Notes: generated by a model from the letters alone, not told the origin. Positions 36,661-49,720 are shown, counted from the first letter of the stretch. The stretch: DNA of 64,000 bases from Viscum album (GCA_963277665.1 OY728159.1:1017251343-1017315342), one strand, 5' to 3'. Program-made: numbers and translations.

Positions 36661-37960
36661 ACCTACGATGACACTTTCCTACTAAGACCATCTACAATGA
36701 CATTACCCTTCCTTGGGGTGTAGGCGATGTCGAAGTAGAACATCTAATGGTATAACACACATCACATCAATCTAAGATTCAAGTCCTTAAGAGAAAATAT
36801 ATAGCTCAAACTCTTATGCTCGTAAAATTATTTGAATATCTCCCTAAAAAGATAGTGTTGCCAACATTTAAGTGATTGCATAAATGTAGAAATCTCTGAA
36901 GCATGAGTGGGGTAATTATTTTCATGTGTCTGAAGTTGACGAGAACCATAGACCACCACATGATCATCCTACATAAGAACACAACCCATACTAGCACCAG
37001 AAGCATCACAGTACACCACATACCCCTTACTGAGCTTAGGTAAGATCAGAATAAGAGTCAAGTTTATAATTTGTTTCAACTCATCAAAAGATGACTGACA
37101 TTTTTCATCCCATGTGAACCTCACCCCTTTCCTAGTAAGAGTAGTCAAAGGTGATTCCAACTTCAATAAATCCTTGAAGAACTTATGATATTATTCCAAA
37201 AGACCAAGGAATTATTGTATCTCAAAGACGCTCCATGGATCCTCCCATGATAGGAGTACCTTAACCTTCTCAGGGTCGACTGACAAGCCATACTCAGAAA
37301 TCACATGTCCCAAAATATTCACTTCTTAGATCTAGATACTACATTTTAAAAAATTTATATACAAATGGTGATTCCTCAGGAGTTCCAAAACCAAACTCAG
37401 ATGGTTCCCATGCTCGCACTTGTACCTTGAATAAACCAGAATATCATCCACAACCACCATAACAAAGGTGTTAAGATACTGATAGAGCATTCAATTCATC
37501 ATAGCTATAAAAACCAGAGGAGTGTTAGTCAGAACAAAATGCATCACAAGATATTCATAATTACCATACTTTCTACTAAAATTCATCTTCAGTATATTAG
37601 ACTCCTAAACCTAAAGCTGATGATAACCCGACTAAAGAATGATCTTCAAAAACAACTTTTCACCCATTAAATGATCAAAAAAATAATAAATGTGGGTAAA
37701 ATGGTACTTATTATTAACCATCACCCAATTCAACTTCTGATAATCCATGAATAATCATAGTGAACCATCTACCTTCTTGGAAAATAGCATTGGGGCTGCC
37801 CATGGTTAAATGGTGGCGAGAACAAAACCTTTCTCCATCAAATCATCCAACAAAATCTTGAGTTCTCTCAAATTTTCTTGATTTCATATGATATGAATGT
37901 ATCGGGATCAGTTTTGTACCCAACACCAGATCAATCATAAACTCTACCTATTTCTCCCTA
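36661..37960 (-). pseudogene. Ty3-B reverse transcriptase and RNase H remnant
   Basis: Minus-strand motifs: VDGSLRLFMDY near 37740-37775; the palm motif VMVVVDDILV near 37440-37470 with both Asp kept; LTRKGVRFTWDEKCQSSFDEL (37080-37140); GYVVYCDASGASMGCVLM, the start of RNase H (36969-37030). The order and spacing are those of gypsy pol. Stops and shifts separate the pieces; none exceeds about 70 codons. Confidence 0.85.
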
Positions 37961-37999
37961 TTTCTCTAGAGGAAAATTGGAAAATTCTTATGATAAAAA

Positions 38000-38600
38000 A
38001 AATTTAGAGTCCCTAACAATAAAGGTAAGATCACCAATAGAAGAAACAATGTTAGGAACTACTGAAATAGCGAATAAAAAACTCATGATCCCTAGGAAGA
38101 AAGGTCCTACACAACCATACCTCATATCCAATTCTCCCTAGAAGGCCCTAGATATCCCATCAGAAGAAGATGATGAGATTCACCGATGGTAACAATCAAA
38201 CTTATCACGATGAGAGATAATTAAATCCTTCATGATAATGGTGCCAATATTTATCAAGATCAATAGAAAGTAAATCCCATAATAACTATGTGTCGTTAAT
38301 CAAAATAGAACAAAATGGAAAATGACACCCCGCTCTTTTCTATATTTAATAGTTGTATCTTAACTCCATGTCAAATAATGTGAGCTCTCTTGGATGTTTC
38401 AACACATCAACATAGTGGGAAAATATAAAAAGGTGGGAGAAACAAATATCAAATAAAGAAGTTTTTATAAATGATGTAACAAAGATGGTACCCCTCACTG
38501 TCACCAGACTTGCATCAACCTCCATTGTAAACTCATCCACTACGTGAAGGTGCTTCACCTCTGAGGCCTATGGATGGAGACCTATGGACTTTGAATCATA
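38000..38600 (-). pseudogene. Ty3-B protease remnant
   Basis: The piece 38346-38558 contains TVRGTIFVTSFIKTSLFDIC then FSHLFIF. By position and pattern this is the gypsy protease loop, with catalytic Asp kept and the Gly replaced by Cys. The rest is unreadable. Confidence 0.6.
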
Positions 38601-39600
38601 TGATTTCTCCATAGTGGCCTTTAGATATGATTATCCCTAACCATATCGGGGTGTAGACATATCCTTACGGAATCGTTATAGATAGTCATAGCGGCCATAA
38701 CCATTACATATCTTCACAGGCACAAAACAAGATTGTCGGGTGTGCCCAACCATTTCACACTAGTAGTAATCCATGGGAACACTACTAGATTTAACTAATG
38801 GTTCATAAGAGGTCTTCTATTGAGAACCACCACCACCACTCATGTGATACTCATTCCAGTTCCTCTTCTTTCTTTACACTCCACTGAAGCTGTCACTGGG
38901 TGGAAGAGAAGGGGAAGAAAAATCAATCATTCCCGCCATATCCATCTCTTTTATCATTTCTCTATTTATCTTCTCTGCATAGGTATAAATATTTAGTATA
39001 AATACATGTGATCTGATATGTAGTCACAAACCCTATAGGTACATCTAATTTTTCAATTGGTCATTCTCCACTATATCTGAAGCAACACAAACTAGATCCA
39101 TGAACCGATTGGTGTATTTCGACATCGAATTCTCTCTCTACTAAAAATAGAGGAACTCCAAAGAATTTTTCAACATCAATAACCCTAGAAAAAACTTTTG
39201 GAAGAATAGGGATTTGAAACCCTAATAGTCCAAACCCATGTTCCTCTTTTCATGCACCATATAATCCAACCATTTCTTGTTATGACCCTCAAGTATGAAC
39301 ACTACACACTTCACCTTAATATTCTTAGGTGTATCTAGGATATTGAAGACCTGGTCAATATTTTCCACCCAGTCTACACATCTTAAGGTTCATTTTTACC
39401 CCTAAAGGATGGTGTCTTATCACGTAAGAACTATCATGATCAATCTATCTCTCCTTCAGCTTGTGATTGTACCACAACAACTACGTTATGGGAGCATGGT
39501 AAATTTCGGTCCATGGCACGAATTGATCATATGATAGCCTCTATAATATTCTGATCCAAAATCATATTCTCTTGGGGAGTATTTTTTGCACCCTCTTGTG
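38601..39600 (-). pseudogene. Ty3-B gag remnant
   Basis: A zinc knuckle remnant lies near 38725-38770: the minus strand reads YY, stop, CEMVGHTRQSC, keeping Cys-His-Cys of CCHC with the first Cys changed to Tyr. The segment 39050-39420 follows the order of Ty3-G gag 17560-17970. No open frame is left. Confidence 0.65.
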
Positions 39601-39812
39601 GAAAACATGGTCAATATCTCATAGGTACATCACTACACACTGAAAATAGATGAAAAAAATAAGAAAACATGTCAATATTTATTCAAATCAAAAAACCATA
39701 AGAAAAAACTAATATTAATTTAAAAAACATAACACATGAGACACACATCACAACATCCCATGGTTTCTTGATTCTTGTCATGGAAAGAGATGACCAAGAA
39801 CTCACCGTAACC
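39601..39812 (-). other. Ty3-B leader
   Basis: AT-rich, no frame; leader by position. I could not find a clear primer-binding site, which may have been lost around the insertion at 39813. Confidence 0.45.
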
Positions 39813-40205
39813 TATATGTTGGGAAAAAATCCCTCAAGGTGTATTTGCGGTATTTTTGGATTGGTTGGTTGTGTTTGTTGAAAATCTGGTTGATAATATT
39901 ACAACATGGTTGTTTTTGTAATAGGTATTTTTAAAGATGGCATAGTTTCCCAGAGTTTGTCATGTTTTTTGGTCTAAAAATTGAAGTTGTTTTTATGGAA
40001 AAGGAATCATTCCATCATAGAAAAATAGGTGAACCATAAAGCATTTAAAGAAGATTTCAGTGGTTTTTCATCAAATGCATTTGGACTGAAAAGGATCTTT
40101 GACTATGTGAACCACATAGTAAGTATAAAAAATCTAAAATAAAAAATGATGCAATTCAATGCAAACCAAAAATGTTATATTAACCGAAAAGGGTGTTTAT
40201 CATCT

Positions 40206-40315
40206 ACAATGGAAGGTAGTGAGTTAAAGGCGGCCGTAAAGGGATTCATCATTTGCAATCGAAGGTGGTGTTTCAAAGACTACCATAAGGGTAATTATGC
40301 ACTATGAGAACTAAA
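40206..40315. repeat. Two-copy 55-bp direct repeat
   Basis: TTTATCATCTACAATGGAAGG and TTCATCATTTGCAATCGAAGG each begin a ~55-base unit containing a GTAAAGGG or ATAAGGGT end. Confidence 0.6.
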
Positions 40316-40397
40316 AAGAAAGTGTAGTTTGTGGTGAAGACTATCACCCAAAGGAGTTAATCGTAAATGTGATTAGCAGGTTTTCTAGGTTTCTTTT

Positions 40398-40412
40398 CCT
40401 ATATAAAGGACC
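40398..40412 (+). promoter_or_regulatory. TATA-type promoter core in solo LTR
   Basis: TCCTATATAAAGGACCC, a good plant TATA box, supports the LTR reading and plus orientation. Confidence 0.5.
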
Positions 40413-41000
40413 CTTAATCACTCAATTAATATATAGAGAAATTGATTAGATAGAATCATCACTAGAAGAATTTTTCTAAGTCTAAATGTAGTTCATGAAG
40501 TAGTTTTTTCCAGGAAGGAGGTAGTCCATGATGTAAGATCAATTTGTGGAGGAGGTTTATTTATTGGTAGCTATTTCTCTCAAAGGAGTGGTGGTTCATG
40601 AGATTTCATATGTGTATGAAGTAAAGTCAGTTCATGGTGCACCCACACTATATGGTGTACAAGATCCCACGAAGGGTGTAATGCAGTTCGCGGATGAAAA
40701 AAAAATAGTTCTTGAAAGGTCTATTGATAAGGAAATAACCATGTGGTGAAGTGTATTTCATTTATTAGATGAAAATAGAGCTTCATGGAACACTCATGTG
40801 TGAAACTATTATGATGTGTTTTAGATCAAAGGAATAATCATATAAAGGAGAAATGTGCACACTTCAGTTGAGTGAGTAGTGAGCTTTCAAATTGTGAATG
40901 GTTGTAACCCAACTATATAAGTTATAAATCAAAATGTGGCAATACCTGAAGGGAATTTATAATCTCCACAGGGTGGTGACTAGAAATTGGGCATCAACAA

Positions 41001-43026
41001 TAACCAAAGGGAACGATTTCACCCAACCTGAAGCAGACGACATGGAATATATATACACATAGAAGAAGGAAATAGAGGAAGTAAAAAAACAATATAAAAT
41101 ACATGCCATAACTAAAAGAAAATATAATAAGCAATAAAACTAAAAGAAGTTAGAACAAAACCAAAGTACAAGTTTAAAATAAAAAGAAAACTAAAATAGA
41201 TTATGATTACTCGATGTGATAAGGTGGTAAACATCCCACCATCTCACCACTAGGTACCCATACCCAACTAACAGAAACCTCTCCATCTAACTGTAGCACC
41301 TTGTCCTTTCCTATAATAAAAGATATAATCAGGTCTACACACCACCAAAGGGGTGTATAGGGTGTGAAATAAAAATTCTTAGTAGGGTCCCACTAAGTTG
41401 TTCTATATCAAGTCTCTATATAAAAAATTCAAATATTATCGTTTTAAATAAAACATGGAATAATAAATGATAAATCAGTTTATATCAAAAGCATGGTAAA
41501 TATTTACCTTTTTCATAGTTCCAAAGAAATCCAGGAAAAATAATTTCAAAGAATAATTTCCATAAATATTTATGAAGTCAAAGTAGGTATATCAAATCCA
41601 GAACAATACAAAGCCAAAGAATAGGTAAATCACACCAAGGATCACAACAGGGTAGGCTAGCAGACTACTCGTACCACAATCGATGACTAGTGCACACACA
41701 AGCCCCTAGAACAATAGGCATAGGGAGTAGAGGAACACCCCATTAGTGAACCCCCTGATGGTGTCAAATAAATCCCCTATAACAATTGGCCTAGGGATTA
41801 GAGGAACACCCGATGAGTGAACCTCCTAGTAGTAAAAATAGATGGTGGCCCAAATCTACACCTTCCACCTAAGTACCCAAGTCTTCTCATATGCTACACT
41901 TCTAAAATTAATTTCAAAAGGGTTTTTTCAAAATAAATTTCAAATAGCCCTTTTCTTTTATCAAACATTATTTAAAAATGATTTCATAATACTTTAAAAA
42001 GACCATTTTTTACCAAAACCAACTAAAAACCCATCTTTATTAAAAAAATCATTTACACACACAAAAAAATCATTCCAATTTATTAATAAAACAATTTATA
42101 AAACATGATCATTAATGGTTTATTCAATAAAGAATAGAGATGGAACCACCAAACTCAAACTTAGGTTGAAAAATCCCATAATGGGATCCAACAACACTAA
42201 AATGAATGAAAATATAACAACAGAGGTCCTAGAATTGATTCCCACATATTAGATTCTCAATCCATGAAATAAATAGTTGGCTAAGAGGTTAGATCACCAC
42301 ATACCTCAAGAACCACATGTGTCACACCACAACCAAAGCAAAGACTAACCCCCATAAGAATATCACACAACAAATCTAGAAGAATCACATGAAAATTAAT
42401 ACATGATCAATGAATTCTATAAATGTGGTACAATGCCCCTACTATGACCAATGACAATGAAGAGGTAGAAATGTCACTTAGCTGAAGAGACGCAGCACAA
42501 CCACCATAGAGATCAAGTGCTGAATGAAGTGATCTAGAAGGAGGGGAGACACCCAAAATAGACTACAAGGATACTTAAGGTTTGATAGAGGAGTAACCTT
42601 TTGAATTAAGAAACATCATATGTGCATCATGATAAAAACCTATTGGGCCGAATTATTTACAATGTAAATAAGAAACTTGCAACATAAACTTCCCATAACA
42701 TTATTATTATGAAAAATATATCACCTTAGATTAAATTATATTGATAAATGATTTTATGGAATAAAAGTTAGTCTTATGGTGTAAAAGGAATTTACGTTGT
42801 AAAAATGATTTTACAGCTGTCAATATTCATGTGTTGTAAACCATCATACGGCTGGTGCCTAGAGAAGGACTTTGTCATAAGCTAGAACTTACAATGTAAA
42901 AGTTTCCAGAAAGTAGTATACACCACAAGTTCTGTAGAAACTCCCAAAAAAAATCTTAAGCCCTCTGAACCTGAAAACTCACTCTTAAACAATGAAAGTG
43001 CATAGCATAAAATCCAGGATGTTACA
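41001..43026 (-). repeat. Ty3-B 5' LTR
   Basis: From 41703 to the end it aligns to the split 3' LTR (10646-11337 and 22933-23514). Ends GGATGTTACA. The part 41001-41700 has no copy in this window, but its layout (a GTAGGGTCCCACTAAG stretch, GGGTGTATAGGGTGTG) resembles the first part of Ty3-G LTRs. The exact start is blurred by the solo LTR insertion. Confidence 0.7.
41703..41840. repeat. Tandem duplication, 71-bp unit
   Basis: CCCCTAGAACAATAGGCATAG and CCCCTATAACAATTGGCCTAG start two units at 41703 and 41774 with shared GAGGAACACCC and AGTGAACC. The other Ty3-B LTR has one unit (from about 10647). Confidence 0.8.
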
Positions 43027-46000
43027 TTATTTATGATCTTTTTATTTGAATAGTGAATGAATAGTAGTTAAACATAATTTTTTTTAAATAATATACAAAA
43101 AAATATGAATTACTCGTATTAAAATATTAAAAAATTGACATAATTTAATGAAAATTGAAAATAACTCATACCTTTAATTCTATTCCAAAATTCTTTATTT
43201 TTATTGAGTAAATGTGATAATAAATTGTTTTATAGATTCATCATATAGAATAATTTATAATTTTAAATTAGTAAATGAATTTGATTGATAAGAATTCATT
43301 CCCCAAGATGTGGTCAGAGAGAGGAGGTGAAACCACCAATTTATAGAATTGTTTAAGGATAATCTTATAACTCAAGTTAAAAAGATCTAAATGATTAGAA
43401 AATTAAAGTAAAAACATTTAAATTATCTATTGGACAATAACAATTCTCGTTAATGATCATTAAAATCCTTATATATTTGTTTCTTTATTATTTATTATAT
43501 AAAATTAGTACTTTAATAATCATTTTCATTGGTTATTTTGTTTCACATATGCAAAGGTCAATAGCTTTTTCATGTCAACACAATATAAGCACTTGGTTGA
43601 TAATTTTTTCATATATAATTTAATTTTTATTTATAGAGACCCAATTATTAATAATTAATTTTTATTTAAATATTTTCTGAAACTCTTAAAATTTAATATT
43701 TTTTTGAAAATATATTATTACAATAGTGTTCATAATTTAATTACATTTTATTGTTGAATTTTATTAAAAATCACTCAAATCATATTATTTTTAAAATATT
43801 AAATATAATATTATTTATATATTATGTTCTTGTTTTATATTAGTTAGTTAATTAATAAAAAAATTATAATTGTAATATATATATAGAAAAAATTTCTTTA
43901 TCTATCTTTTCTTAATTGAATTTTTCTATTTATAAAAAAAAACCATTATTTCCCTTACCTGTACTAATATCATGATTCTAAATTTGAAATCCATTTTATG
44001 AATATAAATAGATAACTTTTTGAATTATATAAACTCTTAAAACAAATTTAAAACAATAATCAATGAGGGAAAGGGGCATTATTTGAATATTAAATGAACA
44101 ATTTGTTATGTCATAGACTAAACATAGAATATATTATTTTAAATAATTACACATAATGGATAATTTTAAAGGATATCTAATAAAAAACATGGAAATTATA
44201 TGATTAATATTATAAGAGACACCTTACCTCAAACACCACTTTACCTGATTAATCATGTAATAACTACCCTCAATGGTCATATGTTGGACACAATGAATAT
44301 TTTGTTACATAAAATCCCATAAAATATAATTATGGAATTATAATTATTATTGTAATAACTAACACTCTTTTTTTCTTTTAAATTACACGTATCAATGAAT
44401 ATGGTTATTCTTATCTTCATAATGATTTACCTAGGAATTATTTTCTTTATTGGTTATCCCCTAGAGGAATTTATATGTTTCATAACCATTTTTGTATATA
44501 GATATTTTTGAATTTTATTTATAGGGATTCAATTTGATTCATGATTTTTATTAAAATATTATTCATTTCAAAATAATTTAATAGTTATTTATTTTATTTT
44601 TTAACATTATCTGCTATAGTAATATTCCCTATAAAATGAAACATAATATTCCTATTTTTCCAACTCATAATTATAACCAATAATGAGGGTAATTATTATA
44701 ATAATAGTAGTAAAGGTATTTGAATAAAAATAACCCAAAAAATTAGTTGTATAAGTAATAATAATAAAATAATTATAAATATTGGACTTAAGATCTCTAA
44801 GAGTTCGAGGACTCAAACTATAATTGAAAAAAAATTACTAATGTGTGAGTACCTGAGTTTTAAATCAATCTCATTTTATAATATTATAAAAATATGAAGG
44901 GATAAAATTAAACCTTACAAGATAACTAGTATCATTCCCTATATTGGTAAGATAATCTACTAATACATTATCTTACATAATAATATGAAAAATATATATT
45001 CAATATTTTAATGAAAATCTAATAACCAAAACCATTAAGGTAGCAACTTCTATGAATTGGACATGTTATTCATATTAACAACATGAAAAATACACAGAGT
45101 CCAACTCAATCCATTTTTTAGTCTATTCCATCTACTTTGAAATCTCAACCAACTTTAATACCTTTATTTAGTTCTACTTCTAATGCAATAGTAGTCATAT
45201 ACCTCTTTAAAAATCATTTGAAAACATTCCAAAGGCATTTTGAACACTCCTCTATATCTATCCATTCTATGAGATCTATTAACTACACTATCAATTTTTA
45301 TCTTTAGAAAAAAAATAAATGAACTAATCATAAAAAAAATATTACATCTTTTATGTGATTATTATCTACATATTATAACAAAACACACCCCATAACCCAT
45401 TGGTTTGATGTCTTTAGAGATTAGATACCAAGATAATTTATTTTAAAACATTATCAATATTTTATAAAAATTATCTTCTCACATGATACCTTTTTATAAA
45501 AATGATACATAATAATCTTATTTATAATTATGGGAATGGAAACATAAGAAATGGTGAGTTTAGATGGTTGGTAAGGGTAAAAATAAGAGATATCAAAAAA
45601 AATAAGTGAGCATAAAATGAGCATGTGGGTATGAGAACATAGTAAATGTATATATTCACAATAAAAGAAAACCATAGCCAATAAAACATATATCATAAAT
45701 CATGATTCATTACATAATGTTTTTTTATATGTATTAAAGTGGAAACATGACTCAATAATCATGTTCCATGAAAACATGACATAAGCATCAGAATGTGGTG
45801 TATACATAAGCATAGAAAATCATTCCTTATATCAAGGCTCACTACCAAGACCATTATCACATAGTGGATATAATATATTCACTGATTTGGTTTACTCTAT
45901 AATACATAACATGTCGTCTTGTGAGATATAAGGATTTACCCAATGCATTAGAGGGATAAAACCTAACCACCCACCACTTAGTGAACAGAGTCCCTTAGGG

Positions 46001-46790
46001 GTTTGGGCAAGTACCCCATTCCCAATCATCTAATGAGATATAAACTTTACCTAGTGTATTAGATGGTTATAATGGGTCCACACATCACATAGTTATATAC
46101 CATACATATGTGTGCCACATGAACAAGAAAACATTCATAATTCCATCACCCTTAATTAACCTATGAGAAAAAAATAAATTCCATGAAAACATTCATAATA
46201 TATTATCATAATCTATTCTGAGAAATAAGGTTGATGGTATCATTAGAGAATATCCCCAATGAATCTAAATAAATATTAAATAATGTTTACATAGATGAAA
46301 AATACTTTTATAAATCAATAAAAATTTTCTTTGAAAAATAAAAAAAAACTTACATTTGATTATAGTTATTTTAAAAGAAAACAATTTATAAAAATATTGA
46401 AAATAAATTCACTTTGGAAATCCATGAAAACTTGGGGAGGAATCTTTATAAAGAAAAATGGATATAATGGTGGTAATTCAACAGAAAATGACTCATATAG
46501 AAACACATTTCAAAAGATTCATTTCAAACCCTTTTAAAAGAAGTGAAATGTAATTAAAAATAACCTTAAGTAATAATAAAAGTATTGGAAAGGACATCCA
46601 TAAAACTACATAATGAAGATGTACATGGATGAAAAAGATTCTTGATTGAAAATAAGAGATAAGGCCAATCCCATTTTCGATCATTGAATTGTGAACCAAA
46701 GAGAGGTGGAGTGATAAGAATACACGCAAACCCCAAGAATAACCATAGGAGAAGGGAAAAAATATGGGATTTAGAGAGAAATATCATACA
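43027..46790 (-). other. AT-rich DNA, possibly another Ty3 LTR
   Basis: No coding frame. The last 1.1 kb (about 45700-46790) has the texture of the gypsy LTRs here: phrases like GATATAAACTTTACC repeated (45930, 46030), and an end ATATCATACA followed by ATCTCCCCC, the LTR-end plus polypurine layout of Ty3-B (TTACA, ATCTCCCC). If right, this is the 3' LTR of a minus-strand element that Ty3-B inserted into. I saw no partner LTR. 43027-45700 shows nothing recognisable. Confidence 0.4.
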
Positions 46791-46800
46791 ATCTCCCCCA

Positions 46801-47840
46801 CACTACAAAAACAACAATAGATTATTGGTGGTTATATAAAAGGGGTTATGCATAACCCCATCGAAATTATCTTTCCCATAAATTATCAGTGGTTCTCCCA
46901 TATCTACCACTAAAATATACATGTCTTTTTAAAGAAATAAAAACAATCAAAGAGGGTTATTAATCACCACTAATCTAAGAGATTAGTAGGAGTTAGTAAC
47001 CCCCTTTAAATTTGTTTTTAATCAATTATATTTATTTTTTCATGGTTCTCCCATAACCACCGTTAAATTAGTATTTAGCAGCAGCTATGGGTGAACTACA
47101 ACTAAAATATACTTGATTTATTTAAAAAGTTAAAAAAATGAGGGCGTTATAAACCATAGCTAATATCTATCATCAGAGTGGGTTATTAACAACCTCTAGC
47201 TTTTTTATTTTTTTAATAAAACATTTTATAATATATATATTTTTTTAAGGCAAGTGATATAAATGTATATAATTACATTATATAAGTATTATTATATATA
47301 GAGAGAGAGATTGTATAAATACATTATACTTATATATATTATATAAATAAACATGTATATATATGTATTTAAATAAATAAATACTTTACATAATTATATT
47401 TATAAATATATATATATATATAGGTGTGTGTTTCCTTGATGTTTGTAATCCCCTTTACCTAATATATATATACACGCTTGTGTGTGTGTGTTATATTATA
47501 TAAATATATATTATTTAAAGGTATTTAATTTTGTGTATAATATATATATTTTTACAAATAAAATATAATATGAATGTGTTTAATTTTATACATGCATTAT
47601 ATTGTCTACATATACAAATAAGTATATACAGCTAAATAAATAAATATACATTCATTTATAAACCATTGTTAATCCCTTATATTAGCAGCGGTTTTAATCC
47701 CCTCTAATTTTTTTAGTATTTTTTTAAAAAAACTAATTTTATAATACACACACATATATATAATTATATTATATAAATACATTATAAAAATATATATTAT
47801 ATAATGATATTATTTATTTCTTTATGTGTGTGTTTTTGTG
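46801..47840. mobile_element. CACTA (En/Spm) transposon end, non-autonomous or truncated
   Basis: CACTACAAAAACAAC at 46801 is the classic terminal repeat. Within 450 bases come many subterminal repeats of the type GTGGTTAT, GGGTTATTAATCACCACTAA, GTTATTAACAACC, direct and inverted, which are the transposase-binding arrays known in plant CACTA elements. Similar units recur at about 47660-47710. I could not find a convincing opposite terminus (expected TTTTTGTAGTG); GTTTTTGTGTG at 47831 is only suggestive. No transposase coding sequence. Confidence 0.65.
47225..47830. repeat. AT and TG microsatellite tract
   Basis: Runs of TATATA (for example 47408-47422, 47462-47472) and TGTGTGTG (47475-47490, 47824-47833), together about 600 bases of low-complexity DNA. 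Confidence 0.8.
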
Positions 47841-47851
47841 TGTTAATATGG

Positions 47852-47962
47852 TATCATAGAACTAGAAACATGCCCAAGTGAGTTGGGTTGATGGCTTGTT
47901 TGGTTTCTCATGGTTGTTTTCTCAGTATTGCAGGATTAAATCCATCTTGCTAATGATTATAT
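47852..47962 (+). other. tRNA-like relic, possibly a SINE head
   Basis: GCCCAAGTGAGTTGGG (about 47872) recalls an A box and GCAGGATTAAATCC (about 47928) a B box. The spacing is longer than normal for a tRNA, and no clear SINE tail follows. Low-confidence pattern only. Confidence 0.2.
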
Positions 47963-48011
47963 AAAAATGTTATATAGATGTATCTATAATATGTAATGTG
48001 AAGGGGTAGGG

Positions 48012-48016
48012 TGTAA
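48012..48016. repeat. Possible copia-D target duplication, left
   Basis: TGTAA here versus TATAA at 54121-54125, four of five matching. Confidence 0.4.
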
Positions 48017-49100
48017 TGTACAGTAGCAGAACACCAAACTAGAAACAAGACCGATTGATTTAAGGCCATCAGAATACAACGATTACAAACCCGAAGCACC
48101 ACAATGCCAGAAATTAAAATAAATAGAAATGAACATCATGATTTACGTGCTTCGGTCTCGTGGGGACCTACATGCATGGAAAGAACACCACCCCACACAC
48201 ATGTTTTATCAATGCTCGAATGAAATAGAATATGGGTTACAAGATACAGTAAAAGCAACAAAGAAGCCGATAGTAAAACCATCAAGAACCTAAATCCAAC
48301 AATCTGATAAATGGGGTAAAAAAAGGAAACTCATAGTGTCAGACGTGGAGGTATGGTCATCCTGTTCTCTTAACAATTTAGGCAAGGTGAATTCATTGTT
48401 GCATTGGTGAAGCATGTTGAAACCAGTCCTCACCTAGTGTGGACTAGAGTACTTCATATCTGAGGTTGGCCATGCATCTTCACAAAGAAGGAAGCCAATG
48501 AGAATTCCACCACGAACCGCACACCAGCGGTATGTGAAAGAGTCAGCAGGCACAACTGATTTGAATCACAGGAAGGGTCTAAGACTCCTCTAGCAAGAAT
48601 ATCCAAGACTAGAGCGAGGAGCCTGAACTCAGTGGCAAAGCATAATGAAAATGTTTCTACAGATCTGTGTGAATCAGTCAGCCATAGGGGGTCATCAATT
48701 CCACCTGCCAAAACCTACAAACGGTTACAGCATGCCCAACCATAGTGTGCCACCAAACCATACCGAACAGACCATCTAACTGAGCATAGAAAACCACTTG
48801 AACAGATGAACGGTGGAGATAGAATGGGCAGCACCAATGATGAACGACCAGCAATGAAGGAAACAAATTCCCCAGATTTCCAAGGTGGAAGGCGAGATAA
48901 AGCATGCTAGAACAATGAGTATGCCAAATACACAGCCCCAAAAATGAGCCCAGACAAATAAATAATCCCAATGGAATATAATGAATCAAGAAAAATAATA
49001 ATAATAAAATTGAATGTATGAAACAAACTGAAATGGTAGAACAAATTAAGACTAATTTCAATATGAAAAAAATAATAATGCCTTAATTCAAAAAACTCAA
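48017..49100 (-). repeat. copia-D 3' LTR, altered
   Basis: Matches the 5' LTR from GATTACAAACC (48081) through GGGGGTCATCAATTCC (about 48690). From about 48720 the copies diverge, so the upstream part of this LTR differs, through deletion or an unrelated tract. The boundary near 49100 is approximate. Confidence 0.7.
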
Positions 49101-49140
49101 CCATTTTCAATTGAAATTGATGATGTTCTTGCACTTATGG

Positions 49141-49720
49141 TTATAGAATAGGATCCAAGTTCATCCTATATAAACAAAACATGAACTTAGATAATACCAT
49201 GGATTTATTCAAACTATTATTCGAGTTATTATCAGTGTCTATCTTATTGACACACACAGTTCCTGGTTCTATAATATCTCTAAGAAAGTGTAGTCTAATG
49301 TCTATGTGCTTTGATTTACCATAATAAACTAAATTTCTAGATAAATGAAGTGTTGATTGACTATCAAAATATACATTTATAAATGAATTAAAAGGATTAA
49401 TTTCGGAGTATAAGACTTTAATCCATAAGGCTTCCTTTACTGCCTCGATAAGGGAAATGTACTCTGATTTTGTGGTTGAAAGCGAAACCATGGACTGCAT
49501 GTTGCACTTCCAAGAGATAGGGACACCACAGGTAGTGAACACATATCCAGTTAAAGATTTCCTGGTGTCAATATTACCTTCATAGTTAGCATATACGTAT
49601 CTAACTAGAATTTTAGAAGCATCAATACTTTTACCATAACATAAAAATAGTTTTGAGCTATATGAGAGATATCAAAGGAGCCGCTTAAGGTCATGCTAGT
49701 GTGTCTTCCCAGGTGAGTTC
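49141..49720 (-). pseudogene. copia-D RNase H
   Basis: Open piece 49141-49542 with GVPISWKCNMQSMVSLSTTK, SEYISLIEAVKEALWIK, FDSQSTLHLSRN and GKSKHIDIRLHFLRDIIEPG: the full copia RNase H and C-terminal order, well preserved. Removes the RNA strand during reverse transcription. Confidence 0.92.

Larger units (their letters stand above)
39813..41000 (+). repeat. Probable solo copia-type LTR
   Basis: About 1.19 kb with TGTTGGGAAAAAATCC near its start (39817) and GGGCATCAACA near its end (40999), and a promoter-like TCCTATATAAAGGACCC (40398-40412). TAACC occurs on both sides (39808-39812 and 41001-41005) and may be the duplication, although the ends would then carry a few extra bases. The ORF at 40546-40749 looks like chance. 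Confidence 0.55.
10641..43026 (-). mobile_element. Ty3-B: Ty3/gypsy element split by nested insertions
   Basis: Pieces in order: 3' LTR fragment (about 10646-11337, resumed 22933-23514), polypurine tract (23515), 3' internal end (to 23609), gag-pol remnant (35165 to about 39600), leader, and 5' LTR (about 41001-43026). The two LTR parts match block by block, for example around 10740-10870 versus 41865-42010, and 22935-23160 versus 42450-42670. Continuity across the Sirevirus-like insertion is shown because both flanks together match Ty3-G 13613-13790. The first ~700 bases of the 5' LTR have no counterpart in the 3' LTR. If Ty3-A is nested in that LTR, the missing part lies before the window. 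Confidence 0.75.

Noticed and set aside
40546..40749. 67-residue frame within the probable solo copia LTR.
   Set aside because: No motif, embedded in an LTR-like sequence with a promoter upstream; most likely chance or LTR transcript.
43027..45700. Host gene or promoter in the largest gene-free stretch.
   Set aside because: Uniformly AT-rich with no frame over about 80 codons, no splice-consistent coding blocks and no recognised motif.
47831..47841. GTTTTTGTGTG as the second CACTA terminus.
   Set aside because: One base short of the expected TTTTTGTAGTG, lies in a TG microsatellite, and has no matching 3-base duplication.
47852..47962. A real tRNA gene.
   Set aside because: Box spacing is too long and no cloverleaf could be folded by eye; kept only as a low-confidence relic.
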